Origin: Morchella semilibera | Taxonomy: Eukaryota > Ascomycota > Pezizomycetes > Pezizales > Morchellaceae | Length of the DNA: 64,000 bases | NCBI GenBank assembly: GCA_009192285.1 | Contig: CM018603.1 | Coordinates: 4,895,613-4,959,612 of the forward strand | Direction: 5' to 3' | Part shown: positions 1-10,712 of the stretch, piece by piece | How positions within the stretch are numbered: the first letter of the stretch is position 1 | How the letters are laid out: each line of letters starts with the position of its first letter | Notes under the pieces: model-generated | Database searches by the model: none | What the model was told of the DNA's origin: nothing | Seen by the model: only the letters and a program-made list of their open reading frames with translations | Program-made: the position numbers and the translations under genes

Positions 1-3000
1 TATCTAGGAAAACTGGGCGATAATGGTTGAGCGACCTTTCAAATATCTAGTTCTTATAATAAACACTCTTAATTGTACTTGTAAAAGGCAAAAAAACGAC
101 TACAGATCACAGGCTCTCACTCGGCTATATTGCTCGTCGGAGAGCTGCGCGTTCCAAAAGACTCTGCGGACTATGATGCCTCAATATTGATTTTACCATA
201 CTATCTGCCTAGCTATAATCTATTGGTAGAGCTGATCCACTAACCAACCAATGGTTGGTGGATTTTGTGGTGTTTCTGTGTCCCGGGGGCCTCTCTTTCT
301 TTTAACACCTTTCCGCATCCAGCTGGATACTTCTAAATTTAGCCTAGTCCCATTATAAGATATATTCAGCGCACCTTCAGCAATTGATTGTCGCCTATAT
401 GGGTCTAGTCCTCTAGTCATTTCTCGATGTTGGTTTGTGGATATTACTCCCCCGTCCGGGAATGCCCCTGAAACGGTTAGGTCCCGTCCTTTGACAGATT
501 TTCAAGTTTGTCTTGGAAATACAGCCGATATTCAGGGTTGCGACCACTTTTGGCTGTATCTCATCCCAAACTTGAGTAGCATGTAGGGGAGTACCATAGC
601 TGTGTTATAGCGACACGGATTGATATGGTTGAGCTCGGTGGGTCGGGCGGGGTAGTTCCGGGAACTTTGAAGCATCGGGATAAGGAACAAATCAAAAACC
701 TCAATCCCCCGCAACACCCCCGGGGGCCTTTCACAGTCTCATCTAATCTTGCGAGGTCTTTATGTGGAACATTCCGGCCCCCTGGACACCCTTTTACTCA
801 TCGCGCTCTCTTGCCCAGCCATTACTAAAACACCACCAATGCCACCGCAAAAGATATCGGGGGCAAAGAGAAATCACCACCCATCTTATCCCCCTGAGGG
901 GCTAAGTCTTTGGCTACCCCGGACCATGCTCTCAGGCTCTAACCGCATGTGCATACAAAGAGAAAGTTCAAAGAGATGCTCTTAATTACATCCCATCACT
1001 GGCTCAATTTTAACTTGTGCCTTTTCTAGTCTGGTTGGAGGGAGGGCTAATTGGCTGATCGGCTGACTATAGGGTAAGAGAGCTGTCATGTATGTACATA
1101 TCACGAAACACACGCTAAAACATTTCTGGACTCGAATGATTTCTCAAAAAATAACACCCCCACCCCAAATCCGGCCTTTAATTCTCGCGCCGCCAGCCTA
1201 GCAACCACTGATGATGCATTAGTTGTCAAGAAGGTACACGTATATTATAGGGGATAGCTCGCGGTGGGAGTGGATCAAATACATTTCGACCTACCCAATG
1301 GTATCACTCGATTTTTGTTTCGTGGACAACGGTATTCTATACTAGATAACCACCTCCGCACATATCGGCGTCAATGGCGGAGGAAACGCGCAGTCCCCCA
1401 TCTTATCTTGTCTCGACTTCCCTACTTCCCCACTACCACCTACGGCTTCCTCCAAGTTTGTAGAGTGTCGGGTTCATTCAACGGTAGGGGTGCGGGGGTG
1501 TGTTCGCGGGTGGTCCCCGGCCTTTCTCCCCACTCCCCTCGGCCTCAACATCGAAATCGCGCTAAGTAGTAATTTTATTGTTTCTTGCCATCGCCATAGA
1601 CAGAATTAGCGTTTATATATGGTGTATATACTCTCCTATGAGTATCTCTTGGCGTGGAGAGTGGGATGAGTTTATATAGATTATCTATATATTATTACAC
1701 CTAAACTTACGATATATTATATGTCTCCTTGCCCGAGAGATCCCCCGACATATAATCCCGGGGGTTAGCAAAGGTCGGAGATTTGTGTATCGGTTGAAAT
1801 CTGAGGATGAGGGCACCGGACTCGCGACTATGGATTCCCAGAGGGCTGCTGTTGCCTCTCTCCATGTAATTTGAGACTTACGTCAATAAGGCTTCGACAT
1901 AGAGTAGGGATTTGGAAGGGGGGAGCCTATCAAACCCCCACGGAACCCTGTGGTCGGACAGGCCTCTCATGCGCTGTATCGACCGTAAAACACGCATCCC
2001 CGACGCCCTCTCACGCCATTCTAAGCTCGATATAATGCTCTTTATAAGTGAATTTCCTTCTATTTATTCTATATAGATATGGTCTCCGCGGCTCTTTTAT
2101 CCCTAGGGTAATAGTCAAGCCATTATCTCCACGGTGAGTAACTCCGCATATTGCTCAGATTTACGGAATTGTGATGACATGTACCTACACAATAAAGACA
2201 TCCAAGAATTACTTCAGTGGCCCCTACGAGTTTCCGCCCACCTCTCTATGTGTTTTCTCGTTTTTTGAAGGTAGGATAGGGAGTTAGAGTATAGTACCGG
2301 TAACCACTCTGAATCTTCCTGATATTCCTGTGGCCATGAGATCCAAGCAACTAGGTTCAATTCAGTCCTCGGTGGTCCACAGCCTTTCGACTTCATCTTT
2401 TGTGACTTCCACCAGTAACTAGTCCTAGATAACCTTACTTATTACACTGCAACAGGCGCTGGGGCGCCTGCCCCATTTAACAAAATAAAACTCCACATTC
2501 ATCCCTACAAACCCCCGCCACCAATCAAAACAGGGGAACAGGAAGAGAGGGCAGGCATCATGCATCCCGAAAGTAACACCAGATACCTCTCCCCACCATT
2601 CAAACCCTATATGCCTTTTGCAAACGGAATCTGACAAATACGGAAATCCAGGGTTAGGGTTGCAACGGAGGGAGGTGGCCGCTGTTTTTTTTTTTTTGTT
2701 TATTTCAATAATTACATCCAGCCTTTAGGCTATGGTAATGACCCTCTCCCCTCTCAAGCGGGCCTGCTTCCCTCCCCTCATCCCTCACCCTGCCAGAACA
2801 CAAACAAAAACAAACAAAGATACAAACAAACGAAAATAAAACAAATTCATCCAAAGCTTCCGCAATACCCACCAGCCTGACGCGCTCATTATCTCGATCC
2901 TCATCATTCACCCCTAGATTTCATCATTTTGTTCTCTCTTTCCCCCCGTCAATTCCTTTCCAGCCCTCCCCAAAAATGACCGCTCTTGGTGGGTTGCTGT

Positions 3001-3363
3001 TTATAGAAAAGAATTATGAATTCCTTCGACCCAAGTTTTTTATTTTCTATAACATTTTCAATAAGTGTAATATGTTAACCGTCTCGCCAGTTAGACCACT
3101 TCCCAACATTTCTCACCACGTTATTCCCGTCGGGTTCGCGGAATATACAGGCAATCAAAATTTCAGAAACATAATGATATACCACTCGGCGAACATCTGT
3201 ACACAAGCAGACCGCCACAAGGCCATGTTACTATATAGTAGTGACTGTGCCATAAACCGGGATCAACTAGCGCCACCGCGACTCCCGACTATAGTCACAA
3301 AAAAGAATTAATTACTCATAATGCACTGCCGCTATACATTTCCAATTCCCCTTCCCCCCATCA
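1..3363. other. Gene-poor stretch
   Basis: No convincing gene is seen. Short open frames are present (for example minus 220-420 and minus 2214-2396) but they lack good start contexts, homology that I can recognise, or splice partners. The stretch contains AT-rich tracts near 1610-1730, a T-run at 2685-2697, and a short telomere-like GGGTTAGGGTT at about 2651-2662. Confidence 0.5.
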
Positions 3364-4929
3364 CTAATCCTCCTCCGGCTTCTGCCCACACATGAAATGC
3401 TGGACAATATAAGAATGCACCTTCCCACTCCTGACCTCTTCCACGCAATCATCAATAATCTTGCGACATTCCTCCTCGCTCATCCCTAGTACCCTTGTGA
3501 AGATCGCAATCCCCAGCGCTTCAAAACCACTCTCGCTCAGTAATTGCGAGTACGCACCAATCTTCTTCTGGAAAGGATCCTTCGGCCATGTGCCGATAGG
3601 CTGCTTCTCGAGCTTGACGCGCAGGTCGGTAAACCCTACTGTAGCCATGAATATGGGTATTTCCGTGGGTGTGAAAGGCTGATCTGCAAGACTCGTTGTT
3701 AGTGGGGCTGGCCGGTAAGTATATCAGATGGGGGAGGTAGGCGAAATACCGGTTTTCTCGGTGCCCTTTTTGACGAGCTTGTACCATCGGTCAATTTGGC
3801 TGTTATCGAGGGTGTTATCGTCGCTATAGAATTCCATAGGGAATTCACAGATGTCGAGCCAGCCGCCGGGCTTTAGGACCCTATGGTACTCTGGTAAGTA
3901 TACTTCTCCGGGGGTATTGACGCCCCCGCAACTAAGGAGGGAGATGTGTTGGGGGTAGGTATCCTATGTGCTTGACCTCGGATACTCCAGAACATAATTT
4001 TTCTGATCCTGGAAATGATACATTTACCCCCCAATCCATCTCACTGCCTAGCCGACTCCCCCACGTCCTCACGACCCCCCCCCCCCTCTCCCCCCTCCAC
4101 CCCCTAGGCCCTGTATTCAGGGATTTCTCGTACCTGTGACACTGCTTTATCAAACCCTCCCAATCCCGAATTGACCCACTCAAGTGCCTTATATGGACAA
4201 TATCAAACTCACCATCCCCCCATGTCCACTCACTCTCCGCATCATCTACCTGAAAGCTCACATTAGGCGGCACCCACCTGGGCTGTATAGGGCTGAGATC
4301 TGTCCCAATCACTTGCGCACTTGGCCACCATTCCCCCGCATCAATAGCCCAGATTCCAGTTCCTGTACCAACATCTAGGATCTTGTGAGGATGGTCCGGC
4401 GCCGGACAGAATAGTAGGGAATTGCCATCCGTGGACCCGTTGTAACGCTCGAGCCATAATTGCAAGATGTGGTGATAGATGTCGAGGCGGTCCTGCTCTC
4501 GCTCGTCGTTGGGTAAAGAGTATACCCCCTCGCGGAAGGCGTGGTAACGCCGGCCGTTCTCAAAGCGGTAGTCATAAACGGAGGATGTGAGGGAGGCGGT
4601 AGAGTACTGACTGAGGTCGGATGTAAGCAACGATCCGGACTCTGTTTATTGTGTTCTCTAAAAGGTATGCATACGATGAAGAGTCTTCGGTGTCGGTCGC
4701 GCCGTAGTCTGGACGTTCGTATTCCTACAAATGATGCGTGAGTTACTCGCGCAAATACCACCCCCCCCCCCCCCACAACCAGAAAAAAAAAACACGCCGT
4801 GTAATTAAGAACAAAAGTTACTGTTGACAGCTATGAGCCAAGCAGTAGCTTTACGAATAAAGGTGGGGCAGGGACTCATACTCCATCGACCTCAAGGCCG
4901 TTAGGACCGCTGCTCATAGGATCGGTCAT
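3364..4929 (-). CDS. LaeA-like SAM-dependent methyltransferase
   Basis: Five exons (4929-4882, 4724-4675, 4610-4134, 3880-3750, 3683-3364) give 341 residues and end in TAG. Every junction is GT...AG and keeps the frame. The product is a class I methyltransferase of the LaeA-like type found in filamentous ascomycetes. Visible landmarks, in order: ENGRRYHAFREG and LPNDE-x-EQDRLD in the N-terminal third, the SAM-binding motif I DVGTGTGIWAID, then GTDLSPIQP-x-WVPPN, the acidic DDAESEW, the post-motif LKPGGWLDI that spans the exon 3/4 joint, and a C-terminal IGTWPKD...FTRVLG block. True LaeA is a nuclear regulator of secondary metabolism; most paralogues have unknown substrates, and I cannot tell which kind this is. 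The start at 4929 was chosen because its ATG (context ACAATGA) is in frame with exon 2 after splicing; a second in-frame ATG lies at 4917. No biosynthetic backbone gene is seen nearby. A C14 tract lies inside intron 1. Confidence 0.93.
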
Positions 4930-4931
4930 TG

Positions 4932-4967
4932 TAGTCTTTTGGTTGTTTCTAGTCTTTTGGTTGTTTC
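4932..4967. repeat. 18-bp tandem duplication in 5' leader
   Basis: Two perfect 18-bp units (4932-4949 and 4950-4967, TAGTCTTTTGGTTGTTTC) sit just upstream of the methyltransferase start codon, in its presumed 5' leader. A second short duplication, around ACAAGGAGGAA, follows at 4967-4998. Confidence 0.9.
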
Positions 4968-5631
4968 ACAAGGAGGAAGTAGTTCACAAGGAGGAAATAG
5001 ATGATGTGGAGGTTAAAGAATGAAGTGGAGGGGTATTTACAAGTAACACAGCTCTGTATCTCCCGCGGTACATGTTTACCCTCAGGCCTATTTTTGACTT
5101 TCTCGGTTACTCGCAATCTCATAGCGTTTTTGAACACGACCAATATTGCATACACCCAAAAAACCGCCAAGACTACATTTTTGTATGGCATGTAATAGCG
5201 GTTACATACTGCTAGAGGGAGATTAGGCAAGGCCAGCTGCAACACTTCCCCCATGCATGAGCCCTGGATACGTGATCTCCATTCCCCACACACACGCCCA
5301 AACACATGGGATCTACTCATCCTAGAGCGGGAGGACTGGATAGGAGGAACCCCCGCCCAGAGGAGCCAAAGCCCTCCCCGATACTACTTCCAGCAGTAGC
5401 AGCGTTCCTCCAAACCATAAACCGATCAGCCAGTTGTCACTCCGCGAACCCCGCGAACCCCTGTTCTCCTGCAATGAAAGCGCCACCATTTTTCTCGGTT
5501 AAGGACAGGCGGAGCGCATTTTGGATACCTACTTAGTACTTAGCAAGCCCGCATCCAAAACACCCTCCCCCCCCCCCCCGGGGCCCCTAGTATTTTTGCT
5601 GATGTGAAAATATCTACCGAATAGGGAAATA

Positions 5632-5690
5632 GGACATCGTGGCCGAAAGCTTTTTCGTCCGCTAGCGTAGGTTCAGATCCTACCGATGGT
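5632..5690 (+). pseudogene. Possible tRNA remnant (Ser/Leu type)
   Basis: A perfect T-arm (GTAGG-TTCAGAT-CCTAC) is followed by CGATGGTC, which nearly pairs with GACATCG at the left end; TGGCCGAAAG there resembles an A box. The anticodon arm is missing, so this is read as a deleted tRNA copy. It may be fortuitous. Confidence 0.3.
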
Positions 5691-5846
5691 CCACATAGAG
5701 TAGCAGGCGGAGGAGTATCATCGCCTTTTATTTTGTCGCGCTCCCGGAAAAACTTATCCCCTCACCCAACCAAACCCGGTAATTTCAGCCGCTAGCGCCT
5801 CAACACAAGCGGCAACATCCGAAACCAATGGAACAAAAAAAAGTCA

Positions 5847-5928
5847 GGCCCTAATCCGGGATTGAACCGGAGACCTCCTGCATTCAAGAGAACCCAAAGC
5901 AGGAATCATACCACTAGACCATCAGGGC
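5847..5928 (-). tRNA. tRNA-Pro (anticodon TGG), with 10-nt intron
   Basis: Read on the minus strand, the acceptor stem GCCCTGA pairs with TTAGGGC and is followed by discriminator C. The D arm contains the A-box region GGTCTAGTGGTATGAT. The anticodon stem CCTGC/GCAGG encloses TTTGGG, giving anticodon TGG. A 10-nt insertion follows position 37, the canonical eukaryotic nuclear tRNA intron site. The T arm TCCGG-TTCAATC-CCGGA is perfect and includes the B box. All stems are intact apart from G-T pairs, so it should be functional. Confidence 0.93.
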
Positions 5929-6067
5929 TTAATATGCACTGAGCCATTGGACATATTATTCCATGGCCGGATGAATCTTGCCAACTTACAGTAAACTCCG
6001 ACCGTAAAACCAGTTTCAATAAAGATGTGAAACATTTGATGCATGTAAAAGATTCAAAGCAAGCTAA

Positions 6068-6100
6068 TCTTTGGTAGTATAGTGGTTAGTATACCCCCCG
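6068..6100 (+). pseudogene. 5' half of a tRNA (Asp-like), truncated
   Basis: TCTTTGGTAGTATAGTGGTT and the following bases resemble the acceptor, D arm and start of the anticodon stem of fungal tRNA-Asp. Similarity stops after the C-run; no matching 3' half follows. Confidence 0.55.
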
Positions 6101-6360
6101 CTAGAGAGTTCCTAGTCGAGAGTGCTCAGCAGCAGAACGTTAGATCCAATCGTTTCGCTAATTTTCAATTTAGAGTAGGACACCATTTATACTGGTGTAT
6201 CAACGTCGCCGCCCCTTAGGTAGCATACAACAGGCTTAACCCAAGCCCAAAGCATTCTAGGCGGACGGACGTACTGTTATACTATAGACACTTCCATCAT
6301 CTTAGCAATGTAGTAATATTGGTGAATAAGATATCCCCGAATCACCTTTTATGCCCTTGC

Positions 6361-6398
6361 GCGGAATAGATCGTGGTTCAATTCCCTGCAACGGGATT
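6361..6398 (+). pseudogene. 3' half of a tRNA (Glu-like), truncated
   Basis: The stretch TAGATCGTGGTTCAATTCCC and the following TGCAACGGGA closely match the variable loop, T arm and 3' acceptor of the intact tRNA-Glu at 45423-45494 in this window. No 5' half of tRNA-Glu precedes it, and two T-stem positions differ. Confidence 0.6.
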
Positions 6399-8391
6399 CC
6401 TTTTTCCGGGGGTCCCCCAGGCCCGAATATGACGGTGAATCCCCAATTTCTTCTTTCCAGGTTCTACAAGGAACCAACTTTTTATTTCCGGAGCGAAAGG
6501 CATGAGGGTCGCTTTGCATTGGTGAACTGTGTTGAGTTTCTCACCGGTGGACACCGGGTCATTTAAATAAAGGTACCGACGGGGTTGGTAACAGCAACAT
6601 TAACTGTAATTTTGAGTTGTTACTCTTAGTTAATTTGTCAAAGGGGAGATCAATCAGCCATAGGAGACATTGTAAGTATCGCTACGTCATGATGGGTACT
6701 TATGGTGGGTGTTTCGATAGACCAGCCTTGCCAGTTTCATGAGGTGAGGCTACTGACATCCTGATACTGACAAATCGAACCACCCTCATAACATCAGTAG
6801 ACCGGCGCGGACGGGGCCACACGCCACCACCTCCGCAATTAATCCCTTGAGCGCCATTTGCTTCCCAGAACTGTGGAGTAGAGCATCATTAATGCGCCGA
6901 CCGGGAATGATCTTTGTTCGCTCACTCGGAAGTTAGGGAAGCGACCTGGGGAGCATAGACTCGTGGGTCCGTGGGTGGGGGGAGGGGCGGAAGATAGGAA
7001 TTTTCCAAAGGAGTCATTCTTGGAGGGCAATCGATGGCCCGGGTACCGACATGTATATAGCTAATACTATACCCGACCAAACTCACCTAGTTCCGGTTGG
7101 CCGAGAGCCGTTCTGTCCCGCGGGGCGTTCCCGAGTTTGTTTACACATCCATTTCAATTGGTCTCGTTTCAAGTAGTGGGGCTGGGTGATGATGCTTATT
7201 TCAACGTTCTTTTCTCACCCGCAGATATCGAGTAAATCGGCGAACATGTCGGTAAATATAGGATAGTTTAAGAATTATTCGCTTAGCCGCCCCCCCCCCC
7301 AAGGGTATTCAAATCTCCACACCAACAATATATACTAAACCATTTGACTACCAAGCACCCCAGCTATACCACCCTTTTGTATACTAACCTAGAGCGTTTT
7401 ACTAAGCGTCGCCAGCGTTGGGGTAGCCCTGTATCCCCCGCACCCTTTGCGAATCATCAAGTCACATGCCTAGCAAGTACTGCGATCCATTATATTATTC
7501 ATTGGTGACTGTAAGAACATATTTACGCCGTATTACTATTTGATCTCTCTCCCGGCGTCGACTGGCGGGTTTCAAGATAACCTAATATGAGGAGCTAAAT
7601 TGGCATCATTGACTATCACTCGCTGCACCACACAGCCACTAGATCTTGTCACAAGCGTTTCAGGGCCTGTAGGAGAGCCCGTCCCAGCTTGGGTTCTCAG
7701 GTGTCTTTTATTTGTGTATGCAGACTCTAGGGATCTATATTCACAAGGTTTTCCACTACCGGCGATCACGTCCCGGTAGTCCCGGACTACGGCAATATTT
7801 CCTACAATTTCATTCCCGTTTACTTCGTCGGTCTAACCTTTTACTAGAGGCAACATGTTCTTTAAAAAATTCCGGGGCGTGTAGTCATTGACATCCCATT
7901 GTGGCACTTTGGACTATATAAGGCTGTACAATGAGAGGGCCTTTGCCAAGAGGGACTGTCACTACCCCGTATTACTGAAGTTACCGCGGGAAGTGATAAT
8001 ACGAACTGCAGGTTGGATACCAACTGTTTCTACATGAGGCCATCTCACCCAGAGAGGTCCCTAGCCCACCTCTCCGCGCTTGTCGCCTGTTCCCGTCATT
8101 AAGGACCTTTGTTTGGTCTAATATTTCGTAAATGCTTTATTTATTAGTCTCCTGTGGCTCTTTATTTGTGAAATGTTAACAGCACCCTCCAGTCCGGCCA
8201 CTGCGCTGCTTCTTCTCCGCCGCTGCACATCCGTTGCTCTCAATGCTATATCTCCGGTGTGATTTCTCCGGTTGTCATCCCCGCCTACGCCACTATTCCT
8301 ACCCCGCTATCATTTCCAGAATGCCACCTCATCGACAACATATCCCTCTCAGCACCGAACCAATAAACCGGGTCATCTATCTTGCAGTATA
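6399..8391. other. Intergenic, no supported gene
   Basis: Nothing convincing is seen on either strand. There is a C10 tract near 7291-7300. Immediately before the next gene, 8190-8391 is pyrimidine-rich and ends in CTTGCAG-TATA-ATG, which could be the acceptor of a 5' UTR intron. Confidence 0.45.
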
Positions 8392-9231
8392 ATGGCCTCT
8401 GAACCGATCCCGACGATCATTGGCGGTAGCCTTGGTGGAAATGAGATCCCCGCCCGCCCCGCTGCGAATACATCGCGCCGAATGATTAGTAGTGGTGTCG
8501 TCCGAGCCGCTCCGGATGCCCCAACTTCTGGCATCGGGGATAGTGTCTTGAGGGCTGGCACTGAGAGCTCTCCCTCTCCCGCACCGTACGTTTCTATATT
8601 CGGGCCTTTCGATGACGTCGATGTCCCTTCGATCAACCGTCGTGACCCTGGTGCTCACGCCCCCGGGTATCCCCACCGCTTTAGCAGGGCCGATTGTTCT
8701 CTTTGCCGTCGCGCTACTGAGGTCTACACCGATACCAGTGGCCCCTACCAAGCGGCCCCTCCCACGGCTTTCGTCCCCAACGGCTCTGGTGGTATTGGTC
8801 CTACGCTACAAAGGATAACCAACTTACCCGTCGCTGCTGCCCCCGTCGCGCCTAGGAGAGCCCCCGTACATCATGTACCCCCATCTAGTGCTTCCCTCCC
8901 ACATGATGCTCCCTATCTCCAGATCGCCAATATTGCCCGCGCCCGCATCATGTATCTCGAGATTGAGGCTGGGCGCCTGGAGCTCTCCCATGCGCGCCTA
9001 CGAACCTGCCATGCTCTGTACACGAGCGAACTCTTCATGGCCGGTCCCGCAGACATTGAGCGCCGTGCTCGTATGATCTTCCTGAGACATACCACCGAGG
9101 TGGATATGGCTCGCGTGGAAATCAGCTTGCGCCAGGTCGAGATGGAGCAATGCCATGAACTTCAGCGGGCTGAGCGTGCCGAAAATATCCTGCTACTGAG
9201 AGCTGCGCTTGATAGTTGGTATTGTATTTAG
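8392..9231 (+). CDS. Uncharacterised protein with C-terminal helical region
   Basis: A single open frame of 279 residues. The frame is open for 40 codons further upstream, but only this ATG (AATGGCC, just after CTTGCAGTAT) is a credible start. The first ~180 residues are rich in Pro, Ala, Ser and Gly and hold one C-x2-C pair (DCSLCRR, near residue 102). Residues ~180-279 are predicted by eye as two long amphipathic helices: an Ile/Ala/Arg/Leu-rich helix ending near a Tyr (CHALYTSE), then a second Glu/Arg-rich helix. This layout resembles the small helical proteins at 10209, 58751, 60277 and 62201, so it may be a distant, longer relative; that relation is inference. No known domain is recognised. 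It lies on the same strand as the next two helical-protein genes. Confidence 0.65.
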   Translation: MASEPIPTIIGGSLGGNEIPARPAANTSRRMISSGVVRAAPDAPTSGIGDSVLRAGTESSPSPAPYVSIFGPFDDVDVPSINRRDPGAHAPGYPHRFSRADCSLCRRATEVYTDTSGPYQAAPPTAFVPNGSGGIGPTLQRITNLPVAAAPVAPRRAPVHHVPPSSASLPHDAPYLQIANIARARIMYLEIEAGRLELSHARLRTCHALYTSELFMAGPADIERRARMIFLRHTTEVDMARVEISLRQVEMEQCHELQRAERAENILLLRAALDSWYCI

Positions 9232-9662
9232 GACAGACTGGATCAGAAGGGAGACTCCGGATGATCTTGGCGGACTCTATTAGTGGTGTTAGATAGGGGG
9301 TGCTTGTGGCCTACGAAAGACGCGTGGCTTACTGATTAGAATAAATACGAGATTTTTTAGAACCTTTCATTTTCGCCCGTAGTATGCTCCCGTAATTCGT
9401 CAAAACTGACTGTGTCTTTGCGAGTGCTGGTTCAAGGCCCGATGTTGCATAGGAGGGCCAGGCCAGGCCTAAATGGACAGAGAATACATCCCCCACTTTT
9501 GTGAGGACAATACTCGGCTTTACTTAATAGGAGGGAGTCGAAATCCAATAATGGCATCGTCCAAGCCAAGGAGGTAGGGAACGCTATGAGCATCCCAGGA
9601 TCCGTCCTCTAGCTTCAGGTTGCGCGGGGCTTGTTGTATGGAAGTGCGATATATTACCGAGC

Positions 9663-9698
9663 CTCTCGATATAGATGATCCTCTCGATATAGATGATC
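9663..9698. repeat. 18-bp perfect tandem duplication
   Basis: Two identical units CTCTCGATATAGATGATC at 9663-9680 and 9681-9698, in an intergenic stretch (9232-10208) where no gene is otherwise seen. Confidence 0.9.
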
Positions 9699-10208
9699 CG
9701 GTCTCGGTCAATTGAGTAGTCTTCGAGTTACTAGAGAGCAGAGATGGAACCTTTTCTCGGGTATCAGTAACCGCAAAGTGCCACTGGTGTCGGTCCTGGG
9801 CTCCAGCTTACATTAAAAGCAGAGATCATAAACTCGGCACAACCAAACCTTAGCGGCGCCTACCATGATTACTCTTTCATAAGGGTAGGTACTGCTGCTA
9901 TGGTTTAACAGTCTGTATTTTTGTGGTGGGTTGGTGCATAGATTTTCTTTTGGTCTTTTTGAAGGTCTTTGGTTCTAGAGAGAGGGCCTGTGCATTATGG
10001 CACCCAAACCCCGTGATCAAATGTTCCTACTACCAAATATTCAACAGTCCGAAAGCCCTCCCCCTTCCGGAAGCTCATCACGACCTCCCACCCACACAAC
10101 CGTCATCCTCCATCTTCTCTCCATCCTCAATCAACCAAACCACTTACCAAACCTACTCTCCCATCTCACTCATCAAAGACTAAGCGTCTCTACAATTCAC
10201 TGCCCTCA

Positions 10209-10712
10209 ATGCCAAACACCAATCGAGACCGCCTCGCGTTCGTCGCAAACCTCATTTCTACGCGCTTGGTTATCGCTAACGAGCTACAACAAGCCGTCAA
10301 CCGCCTCCACAGCGAAGTCACTAACGCTCGCCTCATTCTAATCCGCACCGGCTACGATTTCCTAGCCAGACCCATCACCGCTGCCCAGCGTCATCGGCCC
10401 GCCGGCCCGGCAGACCTCACCCGCAGACAGAGATTGATTGTCTGGGACGTTGCGCGCGCGTATCACAGGCTTGCGCAGGAGGAGAAGATGCAGAGGGACC
10501 TGTACAAGGAGATTAGGGACCTGCAGCATCTCTACGAAGAAACCTTGAGCGCCATTGAGAACGATGAGATGAGGATGCTGACCGGGGGAGGAGGACTAGA
10601 GAGGATCAGGCACTGTGGGATCTGTTGGACGGCCTCATGCCGCCGGTTTAGAAGAGTGGCGCTGTCTGGGCTCCCAACCGGTATGAATATTCTATCTATA
10701 GAGAGTGGCTAG
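10209..10712 (+). CDS. Small helical protein, GYD family member, tail possibly frameshifted
   Basis: The 167-residue frame starts at ATGCCAAACACC after a G-poor, C/A/T-rich leader. Residues ~8-50 form a helix ending in RLILIRTGYDF, which matches the RxL...GYD motif of the proteins at 60277 and 62201. Residues ~70-120 are a second, charged helix (KEIRDLQHLYEETLSAIEND). After residue ~124 the helical pattern stops at a G5 run (10584-10588) and the tail becomes Cys/Arg-rich and unlike the rest. A different frame read from that run continues as EDQALWDLLDGLM and stops at 10649-10651, much like LRLLDGWL in the 60277 protein. A one- or two-base slip in the G run is therefore plausible. Function unknown. 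Confidence 0.65.
   Translation: MPNTNRDRLAFVANLISTRLVIANELQQAVNRLHSEVTNARLILIRTGYDFLARPITAAQRHRPAGPADLTRRQRLIVWDVARAYHRLAQEEKMQRDLYKEIRDLQHLYEETLSAIENDEMRMLTGGGGLERIRHCGICWTASCRRFRRVALSGLPTGMNILSIESG

Noticed and set aside
2976-3311. Plus-strand ORF of 111 codons
   Set aside because: No recognisable features, and it lies in the presumed 3' flank of the methyltransferase gene.
8373-8751. Minus-strand frames inside the 8392 gene
   Set aside because: Shadows of the plus-strand gene in C-rich codons; no start or relative.
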